Assembly (NCBI GenBank): GCA_930367215.1
Contig: OV884056.1
Location: 121,084,053 to 121,148,052 of the forward strand
Direction of reading: 5' to 3'
Length of the DNA stretch: 64,000 nt
Source: Pollenia angustigena
Lineage: Eukaryota; Arthropoda; Insecta; Diptera; Polleniidae
A program made the position numbers and the translations under genes. The stretch's first letter is position 1, and each line of letters begins with the position of its first letter. The notes below the pieces were generated by a model that had not been told where the DNA came from, searched no databases, and saw only the letters and a program-made list of their open reading frames with translations. Of this stretch, positions 1-9,705 are shown in pieces.

Positions 1-657
1 GAAAACCGTTATGAAGCATCTCGTTATCTACAACATCATATATTTTAACTAGAAATATGGCGAAGACAATGGAGGATAATGGTCAATGAGCAAAAATGCG
101 TACATATAACATTCACCCTGCGCCGGGAATCTTGCCCCCCTATTACAATCAATAATCAAATTATTCCTCAACATTCGCATGTAAAATATCTCGGTATACA
201 TCTGGATCGGCGATTAACGTGGAAATGCCATATAGAGGCAAAATTAACTCAAATGAAACTAAAAGCCATCCAAATTCATTGGCTTATTGGAAGAAATTCT
301 GTTCTTAGTCTCGATTGCAAGCTTCTACTTTACAACTCTATCTTAAAGCCTATCTGGTGCTACGGTATTCAACTATGGGGCACTGCCTCCGCCTCTAATA
401 TCGAAAAAATTCAAAGGGGCCAAAATAAACTTCTTCGAATAATCACAGCCGCCCCCTGGTATGTTAAAAACTCAAACATTCATAAGGATCTCAACGTGCC
501 ATTAGTAAAAACTATGATTACAAAATATGCAGTAAAATATTTAAAAAGACTTGAACAACACCCAAATCCTTTAGCTTGAAATATTTTAAATAATGGCGGT
601 CACACTCGCTTAAGGAGAAGAGACACTGCAGCACTTACCCAACTAGATGAGCGATAA
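1..657 (+). pseudogene. Reverse transcriptase C-terminal region, Jockey-like (copy 1)
   Basis: This is the end of the ORF2 reverse transcriptase, downstream of the catalytic core. The recognisable family block is VKYLGIHLDRRLTW (from about position 180), followed by the thumb and C-terminal part (LLLYNSILKPIWCYGIQLWG and so on). The frame is open from base 1 but broken twice. CAA has become TAA at 46-48, judged against the 20897-22162 copy. A TGA lies at 577-579, where the sister copy at 828-1304 reads an Arg codon. Past that stop the frame continues to its natural end, QLDER then TAA at 655-657. It is a dead remnant with no catalytic FADD motif inside the window. The family call is secure; the clade (Jockey) is by resemblance. 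Confidence 0.88.
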
Positions 658-810
658 ACACCTATATAAGTGAACAGAACCCGTGATGAAGTAAATTTTT
701 GTCTGGCACTGGCAGGACATAAATAAAGTATTAGGATAAGATTTGATTAATTATTGTTACATATTAAATATATGAAGATTCAATAAATAAATAATGTATA
801 AAAAAAAAAA
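1..810 (+). mobile_element. Jockey-like non-LTR retrotransposon, 3' end (copy 1)
   Basis: This is the 3' part of a target-primed (non-LTR) retrotransposon that enters from the left edge of the window. It holds the C-terminal part of the reverse transcriptase ORF, a short 3' UTR and a terminal A-run at about 801-810, preceded by an A/T-rich tail with AATAAA-like words. The next copy of the same family starts directly after this A-run. A third copy at 20897-22162 shares the same coding and 3' UTR sequence, which supports the family assignment. The 5' extent lies outside the window. Confidence 0.9.
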
Positions 811-827
811 TAATACCTCAAAATTCG

Positions 828-1304
828 CATGTAAAATACCTCGGTATTCATCTATATGCCTCTATATGGAAAAGCCATATAGAGGCAAAATTAACTCAAA
901 TGAAACTAAAAGCCATCCAAATTCATTGGCTTATTGGAAGAAACTCTGTCCTTAGTCTCGACTGCAAACTTCTTCTTTACAAATCCATTTTAAAGCCAAT
1001 CTGGTGCTATGGTATTCAGTTATGGGGCACTGCCTCGGCCTCTAATATCGAAAAAATTCAAAGGCGCCAAAATAAACTACTTCGAATAATCACAGCTGCC
1101 CCTTGGTATGTTAAAAACTCAAATATTCACAAGGATCTTAATGTTCCATTAGTTAAAACTATGATTAAGAAATATGCAGTAAAATACTTAAAAAGGCTCG
1201 AATTGCACCCGAACCCACTAGCACGAAATATTTTAAATGATAGCGGCCACACTCGCTTAAGAAGAAGAGACACTGCAGCACTTATCCAATTAGATGAGCG
1301 ATAA
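828..1304 (+). pseudogene. Reverse transcriptase C-terminal fragment (copy 2)
   Basis: The frame runs without a stop from about 828 (VKYLGIHL block) to TAA at 1302-1304 and ends in the same QLDER as copy 1. Residues around 851-869 are aberrant because that DNA has been replaced by an inverted copy of nearby sequence (see 857-887), yet the frame is kept. It lacks the whole polymerase core because of 5' truncation, so it cannot be functional. It shows the intact version of the codon that is a stop at 577-579 in copy 1. Confidence 0.85.
857..887. repeat. Perfect 13-bp hairpin from a local templated inversion
   Basis: TGCCTCTATATGG at 857-869 is the exact reverse complement of CCATATAGAGGCA at 875-887, with a 5-base loop. 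In copies 1 and 3 of the element only the right arm is present; the left arm replaces unrelated coding sequence. This is the signature of a strand-switch or template-switch error. Confidence 0.85.
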
Positions 1305-1645
1305 ACACCTATAAAAGTGAACAGAACCCGCGATGAAGAAAATTTTTGTCTGGCACTGGCAGGACAAAAAATAACGTATTAGGTTAAGATTTTATTAATT
1401 ATTGTTAGTTCATATTTAATATATGAAGATCCAATAAATAAATTATGAAGAAAAAAAAAAAAAAAAATTGAGAAAAAAGTATTTTTTTTAATATTTAATC
1501 CGAAAGAAATTATCATTGCAGAAAAACTATAAGCGATAATGACCTGCTTGCTTTTCTGCTAGGTTGGTAGTCTTGTTATCTTTAAAAAGGTAATATTTGC
1601 GACTGTTGTGTTATTTATTTTTGAGATGCTAGGACATATTTTCTA

Positions 1646-2234
1646 AACTACTATATTTTTGTCAAATTTCAACTTTAGTATAATAGAACTTTTGCGGCCC
1701 AAATGGGACCAAGAAGGTGAAACCACTGATAGAAAGGTGAAAGTGTTTTCTTTTAACCTGTATATACTCTTGTACCCGTTTGGACCCGTCTGTTTAACAC
1801 TTTTTTAATTTTAATGAAATTACTCAAAAAAAAATTTCTAAACTACTATATTTTTGTCAAATTTCAACTTTAGTACAATAGAACTTTTGCGGCCCAAAAG
1901 GGACCAAGAAGGTGAAACCACTGATAGAAAGGTGAAAGTGTTTTCTTTTACCCTGTATATACTCTTGTACCCGTCTGTTTAACACTTTTTTAATTTTAAT
2001 GAAATTACTCAAAAAAAAATTTCTAAACTACTATATTTTTATCAAATTTCAACTTTAGTAGAATAGAACTTTTGCGGCCCAAAAGGGACCAAGAAGCTGA
2101 AACCACTGATAGAAAGGTGAAAGTGTTTTCTTTTACCCTGTATATACTCTTGTACCCGTTTGGACCCGTCTGTTTAACACTTTTTTAATTTTAATGAAAT
2201 TACTCAAAAAAAAATTTCTAAACTACTATATTTT
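1646..2234. repeat. ~195-bp tandem repeat, block 1 (three units)
   Basis: Units begin AACTACTATATTTTTGTCAA at 1646, 1841 and 2026, and a fourth begins at 2221. The spacing is 195, 185 and 195; the 185-bp unit lacks ten bases of the GTTTGGACCCGTC part. The sequence is noncoding; short ORFs through it are chance. The block is interrupted at 2235 by a retrotransposon and resumes at 5229. Confidence 0.9.
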
Positions 2235-2443
2235 GCGAAAAATCCCCCGAGTACTTCTAACGCAAAGCAACCTCCAAACGCTAATGTTCCTAGGGAAGGT
2301 CAATGCCTTCTGGAAATATGCCTACCTCAATTGAAAATTTAATTCAAACTATGAATAACTTCATGGTCACTATGCAGAACATGTTTCAGGAAATGATGCG
2401 AAACCAGAACATGCTCCTGCAAGTTCTACTCAACAAAAAATGA
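2235..2443 (+). pseudogene. ORF1 (Gag-like) C-terminal end
   Basis: This is the tail of the nucleic-acid-binding ORF1 protein of the Jockey-like element. The readable final stretch begins MPSGNMPTSIENLIQTMNNF (from 2303), then a methionine- and glutamine-rich helix, ending LLNKK and TGA at 2441-2443. The first part (2235 to about 2300, a Pro/Asn-rich linker) is in another frame, so there is a frameshift near 2300. The zinc knuckles that should lie upstream are lost by 5' truncation. The stop codon overlaps the ORF2 start in an ATGA arrangement. Confidence 0.7.
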
Positions 2444-5082
2444 ACCAGTTAAAAATATGTTTCTGGAATGCAAACGGGTTATTCCAACATAAACACGAAG
2501 TTGCAAACTTTCTTCATAGGCATGAAATCGACGTACTTCTTGTCTCTGAAACACACTTTACTCATAAAAACTGCTTTAGGGTAAATGGATATCTTACGTG
2601 ACACAAAACATCCCAGCGGACGAGCCGCACAGCCATAATTGTGCACAAACACATCAGACACTTGCCATTGCCAGAGTACGAAGAAGATTGTATCCAGGCC
2701 ACATCTATAAATCTTACTGATTTCAATCTAACGTTAACATCCGTTTATTGTCCCCCAAGGCACAAAATTGTAAACGATAAATTTCTCAACTTCTTCTACA
2801 CATTGAGCCAGAAATTCATTGCTGCTGGCGACTACAACGCTAAACATACATATTGGGGCTCCAGACTAATTAGTCCTAGAGGTAATCAGCTATACAATAT
2901 CGTAACTGCAAATAATTTTGATGTGGTATCGAGTGGTAAGCCTACCTATGGGCCAACCGACTTCAATAAGCTACCAGACCTTATTGACTTTGCTGTAATT
3001 AAAAACATCAAGCGCGATCAGGTACTAGTTAGTTCCTCCTATGATCTTTCGTCTGATCATTCACCTTTAATCCTCATTTTAAAAGGTAACTCTGACGCTG
3101 CAGCTGCAAACTTTATTTCCTATCCAAACAGAAACACAAATTGGTTAAAGTATAAAATGTATGTGAGCTCTCACCTATCACAGTGCATTCCCCTAAAAAA
3201 TTCATCTGACATCCAAATAGCTGTCGACCGATTTACAGAAGTCTTGGATACTGCAGCAAGAAATGCAACCCCAATCAAGTGGACAATTAAACGTGCTCCT
3301 TACAATACATCGACGGATATAGAGGCCCTTATCAGAGAAAAAAGGAAGTTAAGAAGACAATGGCAAAACAGTCGTTCCCCAACCGCTAAGGCCCAACTAC
3401 AATTATGCCTGACCACACTTCGCAACAAATTGAGACAGAACCACGAGTCCGCAATAGAAGGCTATCTAAACAGCCTAGACGCCACAAAAAACACCAATTA
3501 TAGCTTATGGAAGGCTGTACGGCATATGAAATGCCCTATAACCCAAGAATCTCCATTAAGACTGGAAAACCGCACTTGGGCCAAAAACACACATGAAAAA
3601 TTAAACGCTTTCGCGGGCCACCTTGAGAAAGTTTTCACGCCACATGATGCACATACTTGTTCCTGTCGTCCAATCATTCCTGATAAGGTAAACCATCCAT
3701 TAAAATTTAACATAACTCAAGTAAAATCTGCAATAGAAAAAGTGAATATTAGAAAATCTCCCGGACCTGACCGCATCACAGGGTCAATGATAAGAAACCT
3801 ACCATCGTCTGCTTCCAGAATCTTGCTGCTCATTTTTAACGCTATATTAAGAGTCGGATACTTCCCATCCTCATGGAAGAGGTCTATAATTGTTATGATT
3901 CCCAAGCCAGGAAAAGATGCTAACCAGGTTGCGTCGTACAGACCGATAAGCTTATTGTCAATCCTATCGAAGCTTTTCGAAAAAATATTCGTTTTAAGTA
4001 TAACTCCTCATCTAAATGAACACGACATCATCCCGGACCACCAGTTCGGATTCAGAGCGAAACATGGTACAATAGAACAAGTGCATAGAATTGTCACCCT
4101 TATTAGATCGGCGTTTGAGGAAAAGCAATACTGCTCAGCCCTGTTTATAGACATTTCCCAAGCTTTTGACAAAGTTGGGCTACTCATCAAGATAACACGA
4201 ATGCTTCCTCAAAACACTCACAAGCTTCTGGAGAGCTATCTAACAGGCAGAACATTCATAGTAAGGTCGCAAGATAAATACTCCCCCCTCAAGAAAATTT
4301 CTGCTGGTGTTCCCCAAGGCAGCATATTAGGACCGCTTCTATATATAATATACACAGCGGATATGCCAACAAACCTGAGCACGCATACCTCTACATTTGC
4401 AGACGACACAGCATTTATTAGCGTTAACCATGACCCAAAAGTCGCATCGCAAAATCTGCAGTCCCACATCAATGAACTAGAGGCCTGGTTAGAAAAATGG
4501 AGAATAAAGGTTAACCCGGCTAAATGTGCTCACTTAACTTTCACGCTCAGAAGTCAAACGTGCCCAGCTGTAAAAATAAATAACATCACTGTTCCGGTAG
4601 AAAACCATGTTAAGTACTTGGGAATTCATATAGATAGACGCTTGACCTGGTCGCGTCATATTGAAGCGAAAATAACGGTTATGAAACTTAAAGCAGCTCA
4701 ACTACATTGGCTTCTCGGTCGAAACTCAAACTTGTCCTTAGACAACAAAATTCTCTTATACAAGTCCATCATAAAACCAATATGAACATATGGCATCCAA
4801 TTATGGGGTACTGCATGCGCATCTAACATCCAAAAGCTTCAAAGAAGACAGTCTAGAATATTACGACAAATTGTCTGCGCCCCATGGTATATACGTAATG
4901 AAATTATCCACAGAGATCTCAACGTCCCCACTATCCAGGAGGAAATTAAAAAATATTCAATAAGCTACCTCGATAAACTAATGGTCCACCCTAACTACCT
5001 CGCTCGGGGTTTGCTTCAGTTCGAAGGTCACCAGAGGCTAAAAAGAACCGATACTTTGAGCCTTACTAGAAGACATTTTTAA
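2440..5082 (+). pseudogene. ORF2 endonuclease/reverse transcriptase, Jockey-like
   Basis: This is the two-domain replication protein of a non-LTR element: an APE-type endonuclease nicks the target, then the reverse transcriptase copies the RNA from the nick. It starts at ATG 2440 (MNQLKICFWNANGL), the usual APE start, overlapping the ORF1 stop. The endonuclease shows SETHF, a GDYNAKH block (about 2830) and SSDHSP (about 3055). The RT shows SPGPDRITG, IPKPGK, SYRPISLL, HQFGF, LFIDISQAFDKV, GVPQGSILGPLLY, the catalytic FADD (about 4395) and KYLGIHIDRRLTW. Breaks: TGA at 2599-2601 with a small deletion just downstream, and TGA at 4783-4785 where relatives have Trp. After the second stop the frame stays open to TAA at 5080-5082. 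The full span is about 880 codons, normal for the family. It is a recent but dead copy. Confidence 0.9.
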
Positions 5083-5194
5083 AATTTGAATACAGCAGTT
5101 AGTGGTTACACTGGTAACAACTAATAAACAACAAGTAGAATTAAGATTTGAATACATATTGTAAATTTCGATAAGAAAGATTCAATAATAAAAA

Positions 5195-5228
<34 letters not shown>

Positions 5229-5799
5229 TTCAACTTTAGTACAATAGAACTTTTGCGGCCCAAAAGGGACCATAAAGGTGAAACCACTGATAGAAAGGTG
5301 AAAGTGTTTTCTTTTACCCTGTATATACTCTTGTACCCATTTGGACCCGTCTGTTTAACACTTTTTTAATTTTAATGAAATTACTCAAAAAAAATTTTCT
5401 AAACTACTATATTTTTGTCAAATTTCAACTTTAGTACAATAGAACTTTTGCGGACCAAAAGGGACCATAAAGGTGAAACCACTGATAGAAAGGTGAAAGT
5501 GTTTTCTTTTGCCCTGTATATACTCTTGTACCCGTTTGGACCCGTCTGTTTAACAATTTTTAAATTTAATGAAATTACTCAAAAAAAAATTTCTAAACTA
5601 CTATATTTTTGTCAAATTTCATCTTTAGTACAATAGAACTTTTGCGGCCCAAAAGGGACCAAGAAGGTGAAACCACTGATAGAAAGGTGAAAGTGTTTTC
5701 TTTTACCCTGTTTATACTCTTATACCCGTTTGGACCCGTCTGTTTAACACTTTTTTAATTTTAATGAAATTACTCGAAAAAAAATTTCTAAACTACTAT
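5229..5799. repeat. ~195-bp tandem repeat, block 2
   Basis: This continues the array of 1646-2234 after the retrotransposon. It has one partial unit (5229-5401) and units at 5402 and 5596; a further unit starting at 5791 is cut by an insert at 5800. Spacing is 194 and 195. Confidence 0.9.
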
Positions 5800-6222
5800 C
5801 CCAATAAAAAATGGAGCTTCCAACGAAGCAGGTTTGTAAGGGAGAAACATAAGGGTTTCGCTTACCATTGCGCTAACGGAAGACTTGAATTTTATATGGC
5901 GAGTTCCCACTTTGAAGCAATACATTTTTGACACATACAGCGCATTATTCAGCGCACATAAATATTGTTGGATGTAACGATCATCTTTACACACTGAATG
6001 TTTTGATACAGTTATTTTTTAGTATTCTCCCTTACAAACCTGCTTCGTAGTAAGGGAATGCCGTAGCACTTGAAATGTTATTTTTTTTTATAAAATTTGT
6101 TGAGAGTTCTTTCACTTACTTTACTGCATTTCTGTATGTCTTATTGCGTAGCGCATAATTGTGCGCTTATTTTTTTAAATTTACCTTTAGTGCTTCGCAA
6201 AATGGTAAAAATTTTTATTGGG
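5800..6222. mobile_element. 423-bp TIR insert (MITE-like) in the 195-bp array
   Basis: The insert starts CCCAATAAAAA at 5800 and ends TTTTTATTGGG at 6222, an 11-bp perfect terminal inverted repeat. Joining the flanks reproduces the array consensus if AT is taken as a 2-bp target duplication. Inside, a second perfect inverted repeat of 22 bp (5823-5844 against 6027-6048) suggests a nested or composite structure. There is no transposase frame. Confidence 0.7.
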
Positions 6223-6360
6223 ATATTTTTGTCAAATTTCAACTTTAGTACAATAGAACTTTTGCGGCCCAAAAGGGACCAAGAAGGTGAAACCACTGAT
6301 AGAAAGGTGAAAGTGTTTTCTTTCACCCTGTATATACTCTTGTACCCGTTTGGACCCGTC
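6223..6360. repeat. ~195-bp tandem repeat, block 3 (partial unit)
   Basis: The array resumes after the 423-bp insert and stops within GTTTGGACCCGTC at about 6360. There it meets the Transib copy A region. Confidence 0.85.
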
Positions 6361-6406
6361 TCAGTGGATATAATATATCTGAGCAATAACAACGTTTTTC
6401 ATAAAC

Positions 6407-7838
6407 ATGGAGAGCTTCAGCTATAAAGAATTGGCCGGAGAGTATTTTAGAAACAAAAACGAGGAAGATGTTAAAAATTACATTCGAAAAAAAGGAAACT
6501 TAAATTCCTATAGCACTGAAATACAATCGGACTTAGAAAATAAATTATATGTTTTCATCAAACATTTAAAACAGCGATACAGGAAAGTTGATTACAGCAA
6601 AGATAGATTTTATAAGAGCTTTGCAAACTGGTTAGAGAACGAACTTTCTGTCCAGATCGCTTCAGAAACTTCAAATCAAAACACACGTGGGAGACCACAA
6701 AAATCGCTGGACAACTGTAGCGATAGATCCAAGAGGCGGAAGTTAAGGATATAAATGAAGAAATCGGATATGAAAATATTCAAGATACTTTCCTACATCA
6801 ATTGCGATCACAGAAACAATTGACAAAAGTGGATATCATTGAAAAAGTTGTTAAAGCTAGTCCATTGAGAACAAAACGGATTCTTAAAAGTATACCAACT
6901 CCAAGCGATGCAAAACAATTCACAAATGAGGAGGCATTAGCATTATTTCTGGATTTGAAATTAACAAAACAGCAATATATACAGCTCAGATTGCGTGCGA
7001 TTGAAAAAGGCTCAAATCTGTATCCAGCATATCATCACATAACATCTGCTAAAATGGACTGTTTGCCATTAAAGGACACTATTACAATCACATCAATTTC
7101 GGCAGAGGTACAACTACAATCTCTACTTGATCACACATCCGAACGCTTGCTACAATCAATAAAAGGAAATGAGTTAAAGAAATATGGAAACACAAAGTTA
7201 ATTCTTTTTTGTAAATGGGGATGTGATGGTTCTTCCGGACAAAAACAATACAAACAAGTAGTATGTGAAAATATTTCGGACTCAGATATGTTCATGGTAT
7301 CATTTGTACCATTGCGATTAAAAAAGATTTTGGAAGATTCAGAGCCTTCGACAAGTACAACGCAAACAAAGGATATTTGGAAAAATGAGACACCATCTTC
7401 TACGAAATATTGCAGACCTATAAAATTTGAATTCAAAAAAGAAACTCATGATGCCATTAATAAAGAAGTTAGTGATATCAAGGCCCAAATTGCAATGCTA
7501 CAGCCATTCTTTATCATGGAGAAGATGTCATTAAATATCAGTTGGTGCCACTTGGAGATTTATCAGAGGAAGCTCAGGAAAAAAGGAATAAGGATTACAG
7601 ATATTATAGAGAGCACAATACTAGAAAAATTTCACGAAATTCCACTAATGAAGATCTATTTAATATATTATTGGCAACGTCAGATCCGTTTATCTCCAGT
7701 ATTCGAAATCAATGGAAAGTGGAACATCGGGATTTAGATGAAGAAGTCAAAAAACTACTTAAGAACAGAAATAACACAGAACAAAATATGGAATATTTGC
7801 AATCAATCTTTCAATTAAATGAACAAAAATTATAATTC
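6407..7838 (+). pseudogene. Transib transposase, copy A (RAG1-related), degraded
   Basis: This is a cut-and-paste DNA transposase of the Transib superfamily, the group related to the RAG1 recombinase. The N-terminal part is at 6407-6754 (MESFSYKELAGEYF, then a basic SDRSKRRK segment). After a one-base frameshift near 6750 the main part continues at about 6755-7500. It includes CKWGCDGSSGQKQYKQ, which carries the first catalytic Asp, and the family blocks VPLRL and SSTKYCRPIKF. Near 7505 about 620 bases present in copy B are missing. The frame then switches again and the C-terminal block GDLSEEAQEKRNKD is read from 7542 to 7835. The second catalytic Asp and the Cys pair region are lost, so the protein is dead. 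It diverges substantially from copy B and so represents another Transib family. Confidence 0.88.
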
Positions 7839-8347
7839 ATTAGATCAAAGACAGACATTGTATTAGTAAAAAATAATAATAAATAGAAGCTCACGTTGTT
7901 ACAAAAGCTATTAAAATCTATTGCTGCTATTATTCATACATTATCCACATATGTATGAAATGTTTTAATAAATAAGAACAAATAAGTGTAAACAAATTTG
8001 AAAGCAAAAAATTTTTTATTTTTCAGCAATAATAGGAAAATTTCCAGTGGATTTTACTATTTTTTTTTTTTTTATGTTAAAATTTTTTTCATAGTAAGCA
8101 TTTAATTTTTTGAGTGTCCCATTATTACAAAAAATGTTAATGATTATTATTTAAATCAAAAAATTACATTTTTAAATAATAAAAAGAATTAAAAAAACCA
8201 TATTGCACGCTAAATTAAAAAAAAATTTAAAGTTCCGCTTTGACCTTAAATTCCTTAATAACTAATCAACCGATTTTAATGAAATTTAAAATATCTCCTT
8301 CGGTTCAAAAGTTACAGATTTTTGGCCAATGAAAAACGATTTTCAGT
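7839..8347 (+). other. Transib copy A 3' noncoding part
   Basis: AT-rich sequence between the transposase relic and the inferred 3' terminus. No ORF is worth naming. Near its end, CAAAAGTTACAGATTTTTGG resembles the equivalent stretch just inside the 3' end of copy B. Confidence 0.55.
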
Positions 8348-8359
8348 CACTGTGCGACG
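8348..8359 (+). mobile_element. Transib copy A 3' terminus and likely target site
   Basis: CACTGTG at 8348-8354 is the reverse complement of CACAGTG, the terminal heptamer seen at the 3' end of copy B. It is followed by CGACG (8355-8359), which fits the GC-rich five-base target preference known for Transib. The matching left terminus was not found; copy A appears truncated at about 6361. Confidence 0.65.
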
Positions 8360-9244
8360 TCGCAAAGTGCTTTGTCCCCTTATAACGAAGGGACATAAAT
8401 AGAAGGAGTTGTCAGAAATTTTTGAAATTTGGTACTAACTAGCAAAATAGCTTAGTTAGGAAAAATATGAATTTTTGGAGAAACCGGTCCAAGGACACGC
8501 GTGCCTCCCATGTGTCCTGAAATGGAAAAATGTAATTTTAGGCTCAATAATGCTCAAAAAACTACAAAGAATGGTCATGCTGATACACACACTGCCAGCA
8601 ACATGTGTGTAAATTTTCATTTTAATCTGTATAAGGACTCAAGGTCCTGCCATATATCCTTTTTCTTTAAAATGATATAACACTTACAAAAATTGTCCAA
8701 TCGTAATAAAATTTGGTATGAAAATTTATATTTGTTAGATATATATGTATGCCGAATTTTCGTAGAATCGGATTATTAACGTGGAAAATACAAAAACATC
8801 ATTTAATGAAAAATGAGTTGAAAACCCTAAAAAGTTCTATCTTTTTAAAAGTTCTTTCTGCCGAATATTATTTAGATATCTTAATCTACATATATGAGTT
8901 TTTTGGACGAGGGTTTATATTAAAGTACTGCACAATTCAACATTTTATGTAAAAATGTCGTTCTCCATATTTTCATGCATTGACATGTTATGTGAACTCA
9001 GACAAGGTGTTATGCCATGATATGTCTACATTAACATACTCTATTTGCATGTCTATGCAATATAGTTAAGCTGTTGTAGGCTGTTATTTCAATAACATGT
9101 ATTTTTAAATGTTTAACCTGCAGCATGTTTTTAATACTGTTGAAACCTGCCTGTCTTGTATTAAACATATTTATTAATTCTTAAATAAAGATTCTAAATT
9201 AAATAATTGACCAACAATTTTTCAAATAGAATAAAACTTTTATT
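8360..9244. other. Intergenic, no gene recognised
   Basis: AT-rich noncoding DNA. TGCGACGTCGCA at 8353-8364 is a perfect 12-bp palindrome across the Transib target site. The only longer ORF (8749-8952) looks like a chance frame with no family resemblance. A stretch rich in ACATG and GTTA words at about 8960-9130 has no clear meaning. Confidence 0.5.
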
Positions 9245-9705
9245 TTAAACATTTTTTCATTTCCGAATTTATTCTATGAGTTAAATTTCAGGTCTGTATT
9301 TTATTAAGCTTTTTTGTAATAGTTCTATTCTTTTAATTTTTTAGAAATAACTTTATACACTATCAGACTATTATATTGTATTTTCTTTTTACATTTTACC
9401 TTAGCCTTCCTTTGGAAAGCAGTGAGACACAAAGAATGCTGACGAAGGCCGTAGCGGGCCAGAAAATGCATTACATTCTGCTGGTGTCTAATAATTGTAA
9501 ATTTTTCTGTACATTCAATATACCTCATTGCTTTCCAAAGGAAGGATAAGGTAAAATGTAAAAAGAAAATACAATATAATAGTCTGATAGTGTATAAAGT
9601 CATTTCTGAAAAATTAAAAGAATAGAACTATTACAAAAAAGCTTTATAAAATACAGACCTGAAATTTAACTCATAGAATAAATTCGGAAATGAAAAAATG
9701 TTTAA
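9245..9705. repeat. Foldback repeat, ~182-bp arms
   Basis: The left arm 9245-9426 pairs with the right arm 9524-9705 almost perfectly; the outer ends read TTAAACATTTTTTCATTTCC. The loop is 97 bp. The right end continues into AATATAAAGTAACCTTCACA and ends CCAGTTTCT at 9749. The same termini recur at 10131 and 27252, so this is a dispersed foldback family. ORFs across it are artefacts of the palindrome. Confidence 0.88.

Larger units (their letters stand above)
811..1467 (+). mobile_element. Jockey-like non-LTR retrotransposon, 5'-truncated (copy 2)
   Basis: This is a second copy of the same family, truncated at the 5' end as incomplete reverse transcription usually leaves it. It starts immediately after the A-run of copy 1 and ends in its own A-run (about 1451-1467). 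The 3' UTR matches copy 1 closely. The head-to-tail contact suggests insertion into the poly(A) tail of copy 1 or a template jump. No target duplication is evident because the left flank is itself A-rich. Bases 1468-1645 hold nothing I recognise. Confidence 0.88.
2235..5228 (+). mobile_element. Jockey-like non-LTR retrotransposon (second family), 5'-truncated
   Basis: This is a longer element carrying the end of ORF1, most of ORF2, a 3' UTR (5083-5200) and a long A-run (about 5202-5227). It sits inside a ~195-bp tandem unit: the left flank stops within AACTACTATATTTT and the right flank resumes at TTCAACTTTAG. Compared with intact units, a few target bases are missing and there is no clear target duplication. 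Its protein is clearly related to, but distinct from, the copies at 1-1467 and 20897-22162. Confidence 0.92.

Noticed and set aside
6361..6366. CAGTGG as a remnant of the Transib copy A left terminus (CACAGTGG)
   Set aside because: Six bases only, with no CGACG on the left to match the right target site; kept as a possibility in the copy A finding but not annotated.
5415..6426. ORFs through the ~195-bp repeat (STIELLRTKRD...)
   Set aside because: The same chance frame recurs in each unit and is shifted by indels between units, which argues against coding.
8945..9180. ACATG/GTTA-rich words similar to those at 17650-17910, perhaps hAT subterminal repeats
   Set aside because: The words are short, irregular and common in AT-rich DNA; no alignable block or terminus was found.
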